NCBI GenBank assembly: GCA_021773635.1 | Contig: JAJFJV010000024.1 | Location: 1 to 45,917, forward strand | Reading direction: 5' to 3' | Source of the DNA: Gammaproteobacteria bacterium | Lineage (GTDB): Bacteria > Pseudomonadota > Gammaproteobacteria > HK1 | DNA length: 45,917 nt | In this document: positions 17,437 to 24,553 of the stretch, piece by piece | Layout: each line of letters begins with the position of its first letter | Numbering within the stretch: the first letter of the stretch is position 1 | Program-made: the position numbers and the translations under genes | The notes under the pieces: generated by a model | Told to the model about the DNA's origin: nothing | What the model saw: only the letters and a program-made list of their open reading frames with translations | The model's database searches: none

Positions 17437-18480
17437 ATGCTACGCAGCGTACGGGTACTGTGCCTGTTGGCGCTCGCCGCTGGAACCACGGCCTGTGCCG
17501 ATCTGCATTACTACGGGCAATCCATTGGCGGCCATCTGGATGTCATGATGCGTCAGGCGGCGATTCCGGAGTTGCTGGAGCAGTCCGGCACACCAGAAAA
17601 ATTACGCCATCAGCTGCGTGAGGCGCTGGATATACGTGATTTTGCCAGCCAGCAGCTGGCCCTGCCGAAAAACTCAAGCTATCGCAGCTACGCCGATATA
17701 GAACGACCCTACGTCGTCTGGAGTGTGGTGGCCACGCCGGAGCTTTCCCTGCGCCCCCGGAGCTGGTGTTTTCCCTTTGCCGGTTGCGTTAATTACCGCG
17801 GCTATTTTTCCCGTTCGGGGGCAGAGCGCTTTGGTGCGAGTCTTCGCGATGAGGGGCTGGATGTACACATTGCCGGGGTGTGTGCCTACTCTACGCTCGG
17901 ATGGCTCGCCGACCCGGTACTCAACACCATGCTGGGTTCCCGTCCGGAGTTGCTTGCCGGTACGATTTTCCATGAACTGGCACACCAGTTGATCTACGTT
18001 CAGGACGATTCCGATTTTAACGAGGCCTTTGCGACGACCGTTGCGCGGGAAGGGCTGAGGCGCTGGCTTCGCAGCCAGGGCGATGGTGCAGCACTGGAAG
18101 ATTTTGAAACCCGGTTACGCGGCCAGGCCGCCTTTGTGAACCTCGTTATGACCACTCGGGCAGAGCTGCGGGCGCTCTATCAGCGCACTGTGTCCGATGA
18201 GATAAAGCGGGTTGAGAAGGCACGGATTCTCTCCACTTTTCGGAGTCGTTTTGAGCGCAAGAAAGGTGGGTTGAAAGCACTGGCCGCCTACACACCCTGG
18301 TTTGCCGGCGAAATCAATAATGCCCGGCTGGCGGCGGTTGCGACCTATCATCAGCAGGTGCCTGCCTTCGAGCGCCTGCTCCATCATGGTGGCAGTGATC
18401 TGAGCACCTTCTACCGGGCTGTCGAGAGGCTCGCACGGTTGATGAGGGAGGAACGAAGGCAAGCGCTCGACCTTCCCTGA
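17437..18480 (+). CDS. Predicted zinc aminopeptidase (PF10023 family), probable lipoprotein
   Basis: This 347-residue protein has an N-terminal signal sequence ending in AAGTTAC, probably a lipobox with a lipidated Cys, although its -3 Thr is not ideal. The metal site is visible as HELAHQ (gluzincin HExxH) near residue 180, followed by the downstream Glu in NEAFAT. It matches the predicted aminopeptidase family PF10023. The activity has been predicted from the motif rather than measured in most members. Translation starts at ATG 17437, five bases after the tesA stop codon, so the gene is probably cotranscribed with tesA. Confidence 0.82.
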   Translation: MLRSVRVLCLLALAAGTTACADLHYYGQSIGGHLDVMMRQAAIPELLEQSGTPEKLRHQLREALDIRDFASQQLALPKNSSYRSYADIERPYVVWSVVATPELSLRPRSWCFPFAGCVNYRGYFSRSGAERFGASLRDEGLDVHIAGVCAYSTLGWLADPVLNTMLGSRPELLAGTIFHELAHQLIYVQDDSDFNEAFATTVAREGLRRWLRSQGDGAALEDFETRLRGQAAFVNLVMTTRAELRALYQRTVSDEIKRVEKARILSTFRSRFERKKGGLKALAAYTPWFAGEINNARLAAVATYHQQVPAFERLLHHGGSDLSTFYRAVERLARLMREERRQALDLP

Positions 18481-18561
18481 TAGCACTGGAAAAGCAGACG
18501 GCCTTTGTTATTCTTTAGACAACTTTGATCCAGTAATGTACGCCTAGCGAAGGGAGTAACG

Positions 18562-19146
18562 ATGGACCTCTATCAGGAAGCGGTGGAAAAATTTCAGGCG
18601 CTGTTTGAGCGAGCGCAGGAAACCGACCTGCCGGAGCCCACCGCCGGAGTACTCGCCACCGCCAGCAAGGACGGACTGCCCTTTGCCCGCACCGTGCTTT
18701 TGAAGGGTGTTGACGATCGCGGTTTCGTTTTCTACACCAACACCAGTTCCCGCAAGGCACGCCAGCTGAAGGAAAACCCTCGCGCCGCCATGTGTTTTTT
18801 CTGGCAGCCGCTGTTGGAGCAGGTGAAGGTGGAGGGTAGTGTGGAGAAGGTGTCCAATCGGGAGTCTGAGGCCTATTGGGTTACCCGATTGCGCGATAGT
18901 CAGATAGGAGCCTGGGCTTCTTATCAGTCCGAACCACTGGATAGCCGCGAGACGTTGGAGCGGCGCATCACTGAATTTACCCTTAAATTTTCTAGCAAGC
19001 CGGTGCCCCGCCCCGCCTTCTGGTCGGGTTATCGCATCGTTCCCGAGCGTATCGAGTTCTGGGACAGTCGCCCCAATCGCCTGCATGAACGCATCAGCTA
19101 TCAGCGTACTGATAATGGCTGGACCGTCGGACTCCTGAATCCATAG
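18562..19146 (+). CDS. pdxH: Pyridoxamine 5'-phosphate oxidase
   Basis: This 194-residue FMN enzyme oxidises pyridoxamine or pyridoxine 5'-phosphate to pyridoxal 5'-phosphate, the last step of vitamin B6 synthesis and salvage. Family landmarks are LPFARTVLLKGVDDRGFVFYTN, SSRKARQLKENPRAAMCFFW, the VEGSVEKV strand, and the C-terminal FWSGYRIVPERIEFW and RLHER motifs that bind substrate. It is shorter at the N terminus than E. coli PdxH (218 residues), which is common. GGGAG six bases ahead of the ATG supports the start. It is followed 16 bases later by yjbQ. Confidence 0.95.
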   Translation: MDLYQEAVEKFQALFERAQETDLPEPTAGVLATASKDGLPFARTVLLKGVDDRGFVFYTNTSSRKARQLKENPRAAMCFFWQPLLEQVKVEGSVEKVSNRESEAYWVTRLRDSQIGAWASYQSEPLDSRETLERRITEFTLKFSSKPVPRPAFWSGYRIVPERIEFWDSRPNRLHERISYQRTDNGWTVGLLNP

Positions 19147-19162
19147 CGTGGGGAGTTAAATT

Positions 19163-19579
19163 GTGATCAGTCAGGATAGTTTGAGTATCGATACCCGCGG
19201 GCGCAGCACCCGTGAAGTGACCCGTGAGGTACAGCGCATCGTGGCGGAGTCGGGGATTCAAACGGGTCTTTGCCATGTCTTCCTGCATCACACCAGTGCC
19301 TCCCTGATGCTCTGTGAGAATGCCGATCCGGATGTGCGTACGGATCTTGAAACCTTCATGGGCCATCTCGTGCCCGATGGTGATCCGATGTTCATACATA
19401 CCATGGAGGGGCCGGATGATATGTCTGCCCACGTGCGTACTGTGCTGACCCAGAATGGTCTCGGTATTCCCGTGAGCAATGGTCGTTGCAGCCTCGGTAC
19501 CTGGCAGGGGATTTACGTCTGGGAACACCGCTATCGAAACCATCGCCGTCAGCTGACGATTACTGTTCAAGGAGAATAG
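19163..19579 (+). CDS. yjbQ: YjbQ/UPF0047 secondary thiamine-phosphate synthase family protein
   Basis: This 138-residue small beta-rich protein is of the UPF0047 family. Clear family motifs are CHVFLHHTSASLMLCENADPDV, the PDDMSAHV segment with the conserved His, and GTWQGIYVWEHR near the C terminus. Members can complement a thiE mutant weakly, which gave the name secondary thiamine-phosphate synthase, but the true physiological role is unsettled. The start is GTG at 19163 with GGGGAG ahead. It is probably cotranscribed with pdxH. Its 3' side runs straight into the repeat region. Confidence 0.9.
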   Translation: MISQDSLSIDTRGRSTREVTREVQRIVAESGIQTGLCHVFLHHTSASLMLCENADPDVRTDLETFMGHLVPDGDPMFIHTMEGPDDMSAHVRTVLTQNGLGIPVSNGRCSLGTWQGIYVWEHRYRNHRRQLTITVQGE

Positions 19580-19880
19580 GCGAGTTTTGGCCAAGGATGG
19601 CCTTATGTCGCGAAGCACATGGATGTGCGAGAGCGGCCTACCGCGATGTCGTGCCACATCCTTATACAAGCGCCGCTCCTTGGTATCCGCGCCCATGCAG
19701 CGTAAGTACATCCCTGTACAAGCGCCGCTCCTTGGCATCCATGCCATCGCGGCATAAGTACATCCCTGTACAAGCGCCGCTCCTTGGCATCCATGCCATC
19801 GCGGCATAAGTACATCCCTGTACAAGCGCCGCTCCTTGGCGTCCATGCCATCGCGGCATAAGTACATCCCTGTACAAAAT
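19580..19880 (-). ncRNA. Candidate CsrA-titrating (CsrB-like) RNA or CsrA-site repeat cluster
   Basis: The minus strand of this gene-free interval contains GUACAGGGAUGU four times (in 19862-19875, 19810-19823, 19758-19771 and 19706-19719), each a full match to the CsrA SELEX consensus RUACARGGAUGU inside a GUACA/UGUAC hairpin. A fifth copy at 19667-19656 differs at one position. GGCAUGGAUGCC and AAGGAG motifs alternate with them, giving about a dozen GGA sites. This is the architecture of Csr/Rsm sponge RNAs. Against it, I see no clear promoter or U-tract terminator, and the repeat could instead be a dispersed intergenic element. The limits given are those of the motif cluster, not of a known transcript. 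Confidence 0.3.
19663..19877. repeat. Tandem repeat, 52-bp unit, four copies
   Basis: Units begin at 19663, 19715, 19767 and 19819, with a partial fifth (TGTACAA) at 19871. Units 2 and 3 are identical, unit 4 differs by one base, and unit 1 is divergent in its middle third. Each full unit contains two small palindromes: GTACA-TCCC-TGTAC, and ATGCC-ATCGC-GGCAT. Copies abut without spacers, so this is not a CRISPR array. The related hairpins GGCC-AAGGAT-GGCC (19589-19602) and GCACAT-GG-ATGTGC (19615-19628) lie just before it. Confidence 0.95.
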
Positions 19881-19897
19881 TTACCGGAGACTTCTCT

Positions 19898-20746
19898 ATT
19901 ACTTCCTCTTCCAAAAGCACCATCCTCATTACCGGCTGTTCTTCCGGCATTGGCCGTTGTGTGGCAGAAGGCCTCAAGACACGCGGTTACCGGGTGTTTG
20001 CCAGTGCCCGCAAGCCGGCCGACGTTGAGGCACTTGCGGTTGCCGGCTTCGAGGCCCTGTCTCTCGACCTTGCTGAACCGGATTCCATTGACGCGGCGGT
20101 GGCCGAGGTCAAGGAACTCAGTGGCGGCGCCCTGTACGCCCTCTTTAATAACGGTGCCTATGGCCAGCCCGGTGCGGTGGAGGATCTCAGTCGTGAGGTG
20201 CTGCGGGAACAGTTCGAGACCAATTTCTTCGGCACCCATCAACTGACCCGGGCGGTGCTGCCGATGATGCTGGCCCAGGGTCGTGGGCGCATCATCCAGG
20301 ATAGTTCGGTGCTGGGCTTCGTGGCACTCGCCTATCGCGGCGCCTACACCGCCAGCAAGTTTGCCTTGGAGGGCTTGAGCGACACCCTGCGCTTGGAACT
20401 GGCGGGAACGGGAGTGCATGTCTCGCTCATAGAACCCGGTCCTATCGATAGCCGCTTCCGGGAAAATGCCTTTGCCGCCTACCAGCGCAATATCAGTCCC
20501 GAAAACAGTCGCCACCGCGAGCGCTACGCGGCCATGGAACGCCGCCTTGGTGCCAGCGAGGCACCTACTCCCTTCACCCTGCCACCGGAAGCGGTGCTGA
20601 AGCGGGTCGTTCATGCCCTGGAGAGCCGCCGCCCCCGTCCCCGCTACTACGTCACCTTTCCTACTTATCTGTTTGCCGCGCTCAAGCGGTTGCTTCCCCA
20701 TCGGCTTATGGATCGAGTGTTGCGCGGCGCGGAAGGCCAGCGTTAG
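19898..20746 (+). CDS. Short-chain dehydrogenase/reductase, probable ATT start
   Basis: This is a 282-residue classical SDR, an NAD(P)-dependent oxidoreductase. The cofactor motif TGCSSGIG (about residues 12-19), NNGAYGQPG, the catalytic Ser of the QDSSVLG strand, YTASK (Tyr and Lys) and PGPIDS are all present. The TGxxxGIG motif lies upstream of the first ATG (19961), so the gene must start earlier. Between the in-frame stop at 19859 and the motif there is no ATG, GTG or TTG. GGAG at 19886-19889 is spaced 8 bases from ATT at 19898, which I take as the start. A mutated or misread ATG is the alternative. Homologues act on steroids, retinoids or fatty aldehydes; the substrate is unknown here. 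Confidence 0.8.
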   Translation: MTSSSKSTILITGCSSGIGRCVAEGLKTRGYRVFASARKPADVEALAVAGFEALSLDLAEPDSIDAAVAEVKELSGGALYALFNNGAYGQPGAVEDLSREVLREQFETNFFGTHQLTRAVLPMMLAQGRGRIIQDSSVLGFVALAYRGAYTASKFALEGLSDTLRLELAGTGVHVSLIEPGPIDSRFRENAFAAYQRNISPENSRHRERYAAMERRLGASEAPTPFTLPPEAVLKRVVHALESRRPRPRYYVTFPTYLFAALKRLLPHRLMDRVLRGAEGQR

Positions 20747-20795
20747 GGAACAGGTTAAACTGTCGTATTACTTAAATTAAGGAACAGTGTTTTTC

Positions 20796-21338
20796 ATGGG
20801 TAATTCATTACAGGACCAGCTGCTCAAGGCCGGGCTGGTCAAGGAAGGGGATGCGCGCAAGGCGCGGGCCGGCAAGCGTCGCCAGCGTAAGCGTGCGGGC
20901 AATAAGCGTACGGAACCAAACCCGGAAATCAGCCTCGCCGCGGCAGAGATGGCGCGCAAGCGCGAGGCCGACCGTGAGCGTAATCAGAAGATTGAGGAAA
21001 AGCGCCAGCGCAAGGCTCTCTATCAGCGCTTCAGCAAGCAGGTGGAAGAAGCCAAACTCAACGTCGATGATGCAGAGAACGCCTATTATTTCGAGCGTCG
21101 CAAACGTGTTAAGTCCATCTATGTCACCACCGAGCAACAGGGCGCGTTGAATGAGGGCAAGCTTGCAGTGGTCGGTGTCGGCCCGCGGCATTACCTGGTG
21201 CCCGTGGAGCTGGCCAGCGAGATCCGTTCACAGACTGACAATATCTTTGTGCATATTGAAGATGGCACTGCGACAGCGGTGCCGGCCGAAGACGACCCCT
21301 ACGCGGCTTACGCCGTGCCGGATGATTTGCGCTGGTAG
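20796..21338 (+). CDS. yaiL: DUF2058 family protein (YaiL-like)
   Basis: This 180-residue soluble, highly charged protein has the DUF2058 family start NSLQDQLLKAGLV and a Lys/Arg-rich coiled region to about residue 95 (KRRQRKRAGNKR, then MARKREADRERNQKIEEKRQRK). A compact C-terminal domain contains KSIYVT, GPRHYLVP and VPAEDDPYAAY. The E. coli homologue YaiL is described only as nucleoprotein/polysaccharide-associated, so function is not established. GTG at 20787 is in frame, but ATG 20796 matches the family start; AAGGAA at 20779-20784 is a little far from it. Confidence 0.85.
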   Translation: MGNSLQDQLLKAGLVKEGDARKARAGKRRQRKRAGNKRTEPNPEISLAAAEMARKREADRERNQKIEEKRQRKALYQRFSKQVEEAKLNVDDAENAYYFERRKRVKSIYVTTEQQGALNEGKLAVVGVGPRHYLVPVELASEIRSQTDNIFVHIEDGTATAVPAEDDPYAAYAVPDDLRW

Positions 21339-21399
21339 GCGCGGCTAAGCTGCCCTAAGGTGTCGTCTTCCATATCGCATTTCGGGAGGGGGCGGTACC

Positions 21400-22548
21400 G
21401 TGGAGAGCTATCAGGATATTCGCGACGGCATCAGCGCGCTGTGCCAGGATTTCCCGGGGCCTTACTGGCGGGAACTGGATGCCAGTCAGGGCTATCCCGA
21501 TCGCTTTGTAGCCGCGCTCACCGAGGCCGGTTATCTGGCGGCGTTGATTCCGGAAGAATATGGCGGCTCCGGGCTGGGGATTGGAGTGGCCGGAACAATT
21601 CTTGAGGAGATCTCTCGCTCCGGCGGCCATCCCGGTGCATGTCACGCGCAGATGTACACCATGGGCACGCTGTTGCGCCATGGCTCCGATGAACACAAGC
21701 AGCGTTACCTGCCACAGATTGCCGAGGGCGGCCTGCGCCTGCAGGCCTTCGGCGTCACCGAGCCGGCGGCGGGCACCGATACCACCTCCATCCGCACCTT
21801 CGCGAAGCGCGATGGCGAGCGCTATATCATCAACGGTCAGAAGGTGTGGATCAGCCGTGCCGAGCACTCCGATCTGCTGTTGCTGCTGGCGCGTACAACC
21901 CCGAGGGATCAGGTCTCCCGCAAGACCGAGGGGCTCAGTGTATTTCTGGTAGACCTGCGCGAGGCGGTGGGCAAGGGGCTCAGCATCCAGCCCATTGAAA
22001 CCATGATGAATCACCACACCACCGAGCTCTTTTTCGATGATCTGGAGATTCCTGCCGACGCCCTTGTGGGTGAGGAGGGCAAGGGCTTTCGTTACATCCT
22101 CGACGGTATGAATGCGGAACGTATTCTCATCGCCTTCGAGTGCATCGGCGACGCCAAATTCTTTATCGAGCGGGCAACGGATTACGCCTGTGACCGCAGC
22201 GTATTCCAGCGTCCCATCGGTCAGAATCAGGGGGTGCAGTTTCCCATTGCCCGCGCCTACGCTGACATGCGCGCGGCGGAGTTGATGGTGCATGAGGCGG
22301 CGGAGTTGTTTGATGCGGGCAGTCCGTGCGGGGCCGAGGCCAACATGGCCAAGCTGCTCGCCGCCGATGCCTCCTGGCAGGCCGGGGATACGTGCCTGCA
22401 AACCCACGGTGGTTACGGCTTTGCCCGTGAATACGACATTGAGCGCAAGCTGCGCGAGACCCGGCTCTATCAGGTGGCGCCGATTTCCACCAACCTCATC
22501 CTTTCCTACGTTGGCGAGCATGTGCTCGGCATGCCCCGCTCTTTCTAA
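21400..22548 (+). CDS. Acyl-CoA dehydrogenase, C5-dicarboxylate cluster type
   Basis: This 382-residue FAD acyl-CoA dehydrogenase opens the CoA-ester operon. It has an N-terminal helical domain, the FAD-binding FGVTEPAAGTDTTSIRT segment, the INGQKVWIS strand, RSVFQRPIGQNQGVQF and QTHGGYGFAREYDIER. The C-terminal motif that usually carries the catalytic glutamate (YEGTSEI) reads YQVAPISTN. If active, it must use another base, perhaps the Glu of NAER as in isovaleryl- and long-chain-type enzymes. The start is GTG at 21400 behind a GGGAGG box. Context suggests oxidation of a branched or dicarboxylic acyl-CoA feeding the next three enzymes; that is inference. Confidence 0.88.
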   Translation: MESYQDIRDGISALCQDFPGPYWRELDASQGYPDRFVAALTEAGYLAALIPEEYGGSGLGIGVAGTILEEISRSGGHPGACHAQMYTMGTLLRHGSDEHKQRYLPQIAEGGLRLQAFGVTEPAAGTDTTSIRTFAKRDGERYIINGQKVWISRAEHSDLLLLLARTTPRDQVSRKTEGLSVFLVDLREAVGKGLSIQPIETMMNHHTTELFFDDLEIPADALVGEEGKGFRYILDGMNAERILIAFECIGDAKFFIERATDYACDRSVFQRPIGQNQGVQFPIARAYADMRAAELMVHEAAELFDAGSPCGAEANMAKLLAADASWQAGDTCLQTHGGYGFAREYDIERKLRETRLYQVAPISTNLILSYVGEHVLGMPRSF

Positions 22549-22558
22549 GCCTGACATC

Positions 22559-23698
22559 ATGACCGTTACAGCAAAACCCCTCGACGGCATCCTTGTGGTT
22601 TCGCTGGAGCAGGCGGTGGCGGCGCCCACCTGCAGCGCGCGTCTGGCCGATGCCGGAGCCCGGGTGATCAAGGTGGAGCGCCAAGAAGGTGACTTTGCCC
22701 GTGGCTATGACAGCTACGTGAAGGGGGAGGCCACCTACTTTGTCTGGGCCAATCGCGGCAAGGAATCCATCTGCCTCGACCTGAAAGCCGATGGAGATCG
22801 TGCGGTGCTGGAGCGCATTCTGGCCCAAGCGGATGTCTTTATACAGAACCTTTCTGTGGGTGCCGCGGAGCGCCTCGATCTTGGCGCGGCTGCCCTGCAG
22901 CAACGCTATCCACGGCTCATCAGCTGTTTTATTTCCGGCTACGGGGAGCATGGCCCCTATCGCCATATGCGCGCCTACGACATGCTGTTACAGGCGGAAA
23001 GTGGCTTTTCCTCCATCAGCGGCGATGGCCGTGCAGGCGTCTCCATCGCCGATATCATTACCGGCATCAATGCCGAGGCCGCCATCCTTGAGGCCCTGTT
23101 ACAGCGCCAGCACACCGGTAAGGGTAGTCACATCGGCCTCTCGCTCTTCGACAGCATGGCGGACCTGATGGCCGTGCCGCTCCTGCAAACCCGTTACTCG
23201 GGCGAGTCGCCGCGCTATATCGGCATGCGCCATCCCGCCATCGTGCCCTACGGCAACTTTCCCACCGCGGATGGTGGCGAGGTGGTGTTTTCCATCCAGA
23301 ATGAGCGTGAATGGGCGCGGCTTTGTGAGCAGATTCTGGAGCGCCCCGAGCTCATCACCGACCCGCGCAGTTGTGATAACAGGGCACGTACCGCCAACCG
23401 CGAATTCGTTGAGAAGATCGTTGCCGCAGTAACGCGTAGCCGAAGCCAGGCAAAACTGACCTCACAACTCCGCAATGCGGGCATCGCCCATGGTCGCTTT
23501 AATCACCTGCCCGAAGTACTCAGCCATCCGCAACTGCGTGGCTGCGCAGTGCCTTTACCGGATGGCGAGGTGGCGGAGATACCGGCACCGCCGGCGCGAG
23601 TGCCGTGGCGTGGCGATACACTCGGTGGGGTGCCGGGTCTGGATGCACAGGGCGCCGCCATCCGTGCCGAATTCGCCGGGGAGGAAGGCGGTGAGTAG
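22559..23698 (+). CDS. Class III (CaiB/BaiF) CoA-transferase
   Basis: This is a 379-residue family III CoA-transferase, which moves CoA between carboxylic acids through an aspartyl-CoA intermediate. The family start PLDGILVVSLEQAVAAPTCSARLADAGARVIKVER and the NRGKESICLDLK segment are clear. The catalytic Asp is about residue 141 in the AYDMLLQAESG motif. It begins 10 bases after the dehydrogenase stop and overlaps the next gene by 8 bp. With a MaoC hydratase and CitE-like lyase downstream, the order matches itaconate (Ict-Ich-Ccl) or mesaconate pathways, in which this enzyme would activate the C5 dicarboxylate using succinyl-CoA. Confidence 0.88.
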   Translation: MTVTAKPLDGILVVSLEQAVAAPTCSARLADAGARVIKVERQEGDFARGYDSYVKGEATYFVWANRGKESICLDLKADGDRAVLERILAQADVFIQNLSVGAAERLDLGAAALQQRYPRLISCFISGYGEHGPYRHMRAYDMLLQAESGFSSISGDGRAGVSIADIITGINAEAAILEALLQRQHTGKGSHIGLSLFDSMADLMAVPLLQTRYSGESPRYIGMRHPAIVPYGNFPTADGGEVVFSIQNEREWARLCEQILERPELITDPRSCDNRARTANREFVEKIVAAVTRSRSQAKLTSQLRNAGIAHGRFNHLPEVLSHPQLRGCAVPLPDGEVAEIPAPPARVPWRGDTLGGVPGLDAQGAAIRAEFAGEEGGE

Positions 23699-24542
23699 TC
23701 TCAATCTCGATGAGTTCAGGCAGTGGATTGGCAAAACCGAAACCCGGACCGACACTGTTCATTCCGGTCCCGTCGACGCCCTTGCTGCCACGCTCGATCG
23801 CGAAGACCCGGCCGCCCGGGTGGGTGATACTCTGCCGCCGCTGTGGCACTGGCTTTACTTTCTTCCCCGTCCACGGGCCTCGGAACTGGGATCGGACGGT
23901 CATGCAAAGCGCGGGGGTTTTCTGCCCCCAATACCGCTGCCGCGCCGCATGTGGGCGGGTGGGCGTCTGCAATTCACCCGCTTGCCCAGAGTGGGTGAGA
24001 TCCTCGAACGCGAGTCCACGGTAGTGGATATCAAACTCAAACAGGGCCGAACGGGAGCCTTGGCATTTGTGCTGGTGCGTCATCTCATCACCGGCAATCA
24101 GGGCGCGCAGATGAGCGAGGAGCACGATATCGTCTATCGCGAGATGCCAAAATCCGGGACGAGGCCGGCAGCTGGCCGGCCAGCGCCTGCAGAGGCGGAG
24201 TGGTCACGGCGGATTTCCCCCGACCCGGTATTACTGTTTCGTTATTCGGCCCTTACTTTCAATGGCCACCGCATCCACTATGACCGCAGCTTTTGCACGG
24301 AGCGGGAGGGCTATCCGGGCCTTGTGGTCCATGGGCCGTTGATCGCCACCTTATTGCTGGAGGGTCTGCGTGCGCATCATCCGGATGCCGCGATCAGGGC
24401 CTATGACTTCAGGGCGGTAAGCCCGCTCTTCAATACCGCAAGTTTCAGCATCGGCGGCCGTATCGAGAGTGACAAGGCGCGACTCTGGGCGCTGAACGAC
24501 AACGGTGAACTTGCCATGGAGGCGACGGCCCGGCTGGGCTGA
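23691..24542 (+). CDS. MaoC-like hydratase, itaconyl/mesaconyl-CoA hydratase type
   Basis: This 283-residue protein combines an N-terminal FAS1-like dehydratase half with a C-terminal MaoC hot-dog half. The segment RRMWAGGRLQFTRLPRVGEILERES resembles mesaconyl-C4-CoA hydratase and itaconyl-CoA hydratase (Ich). The C-terminal half contains LFRYSALTFNGHRIHYD, holding the Asn/His active site, and YPGLVVHGPLIATLL. It would add water to an unsaturated C5-dicarboxyl-CoA to give citramalyl-CoA or methylmalyl-CoA. The start is GTG at 23691 with GAGGAAGG just ahead, inside the end of the transferase gene, so translation is coupled. Confidence 0.85.
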   Translation: MSSLNLDEFRQWIGKTETRTDTVHSGPVDALAATLDREDPAARVGDTLPPLWHWLYFLPRPRASELGSDGHAKRGGFLPPIPLPRRMWAGGRLQFTRLPRVGEILERESTVVDIKLKQGRTGALAFVLVRHLITGNQGAQMSEEHDIVYREMPKSGTRPAAGRPAPAEAEWSRRISPDPVLLFRYSALTFNGHRIHYDRSFCTEREGYPGLVVHGPLIATLLLEGLRAHHPDAAIRAYDFRAVSPLFNTASFSIGGRIESDKARLWALNDNGELAMEATARLG

Positions 24543-24553
24543 AGGAGGGCAAC

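Noticed and set aside
19663-19877. CRISPR array
   Set aside because: The 52-bp units abut each other with no variable spacers, and no cas genes are present.
19094-20701. A 535-codon open frame on the minus strand through pdxH, yjbQ, the repeats and the SDR gene
   Set aside because: It is antisense to three well-supported genes and its repetitive peptide comes from the 52-bp units.
21355-22671. A 438-codon minus-strand open frame opposite the acyl-CoA dehydrogenase
   Set aside because: The plus strand carries the clear enzyme with motifs and an operon arrangement.
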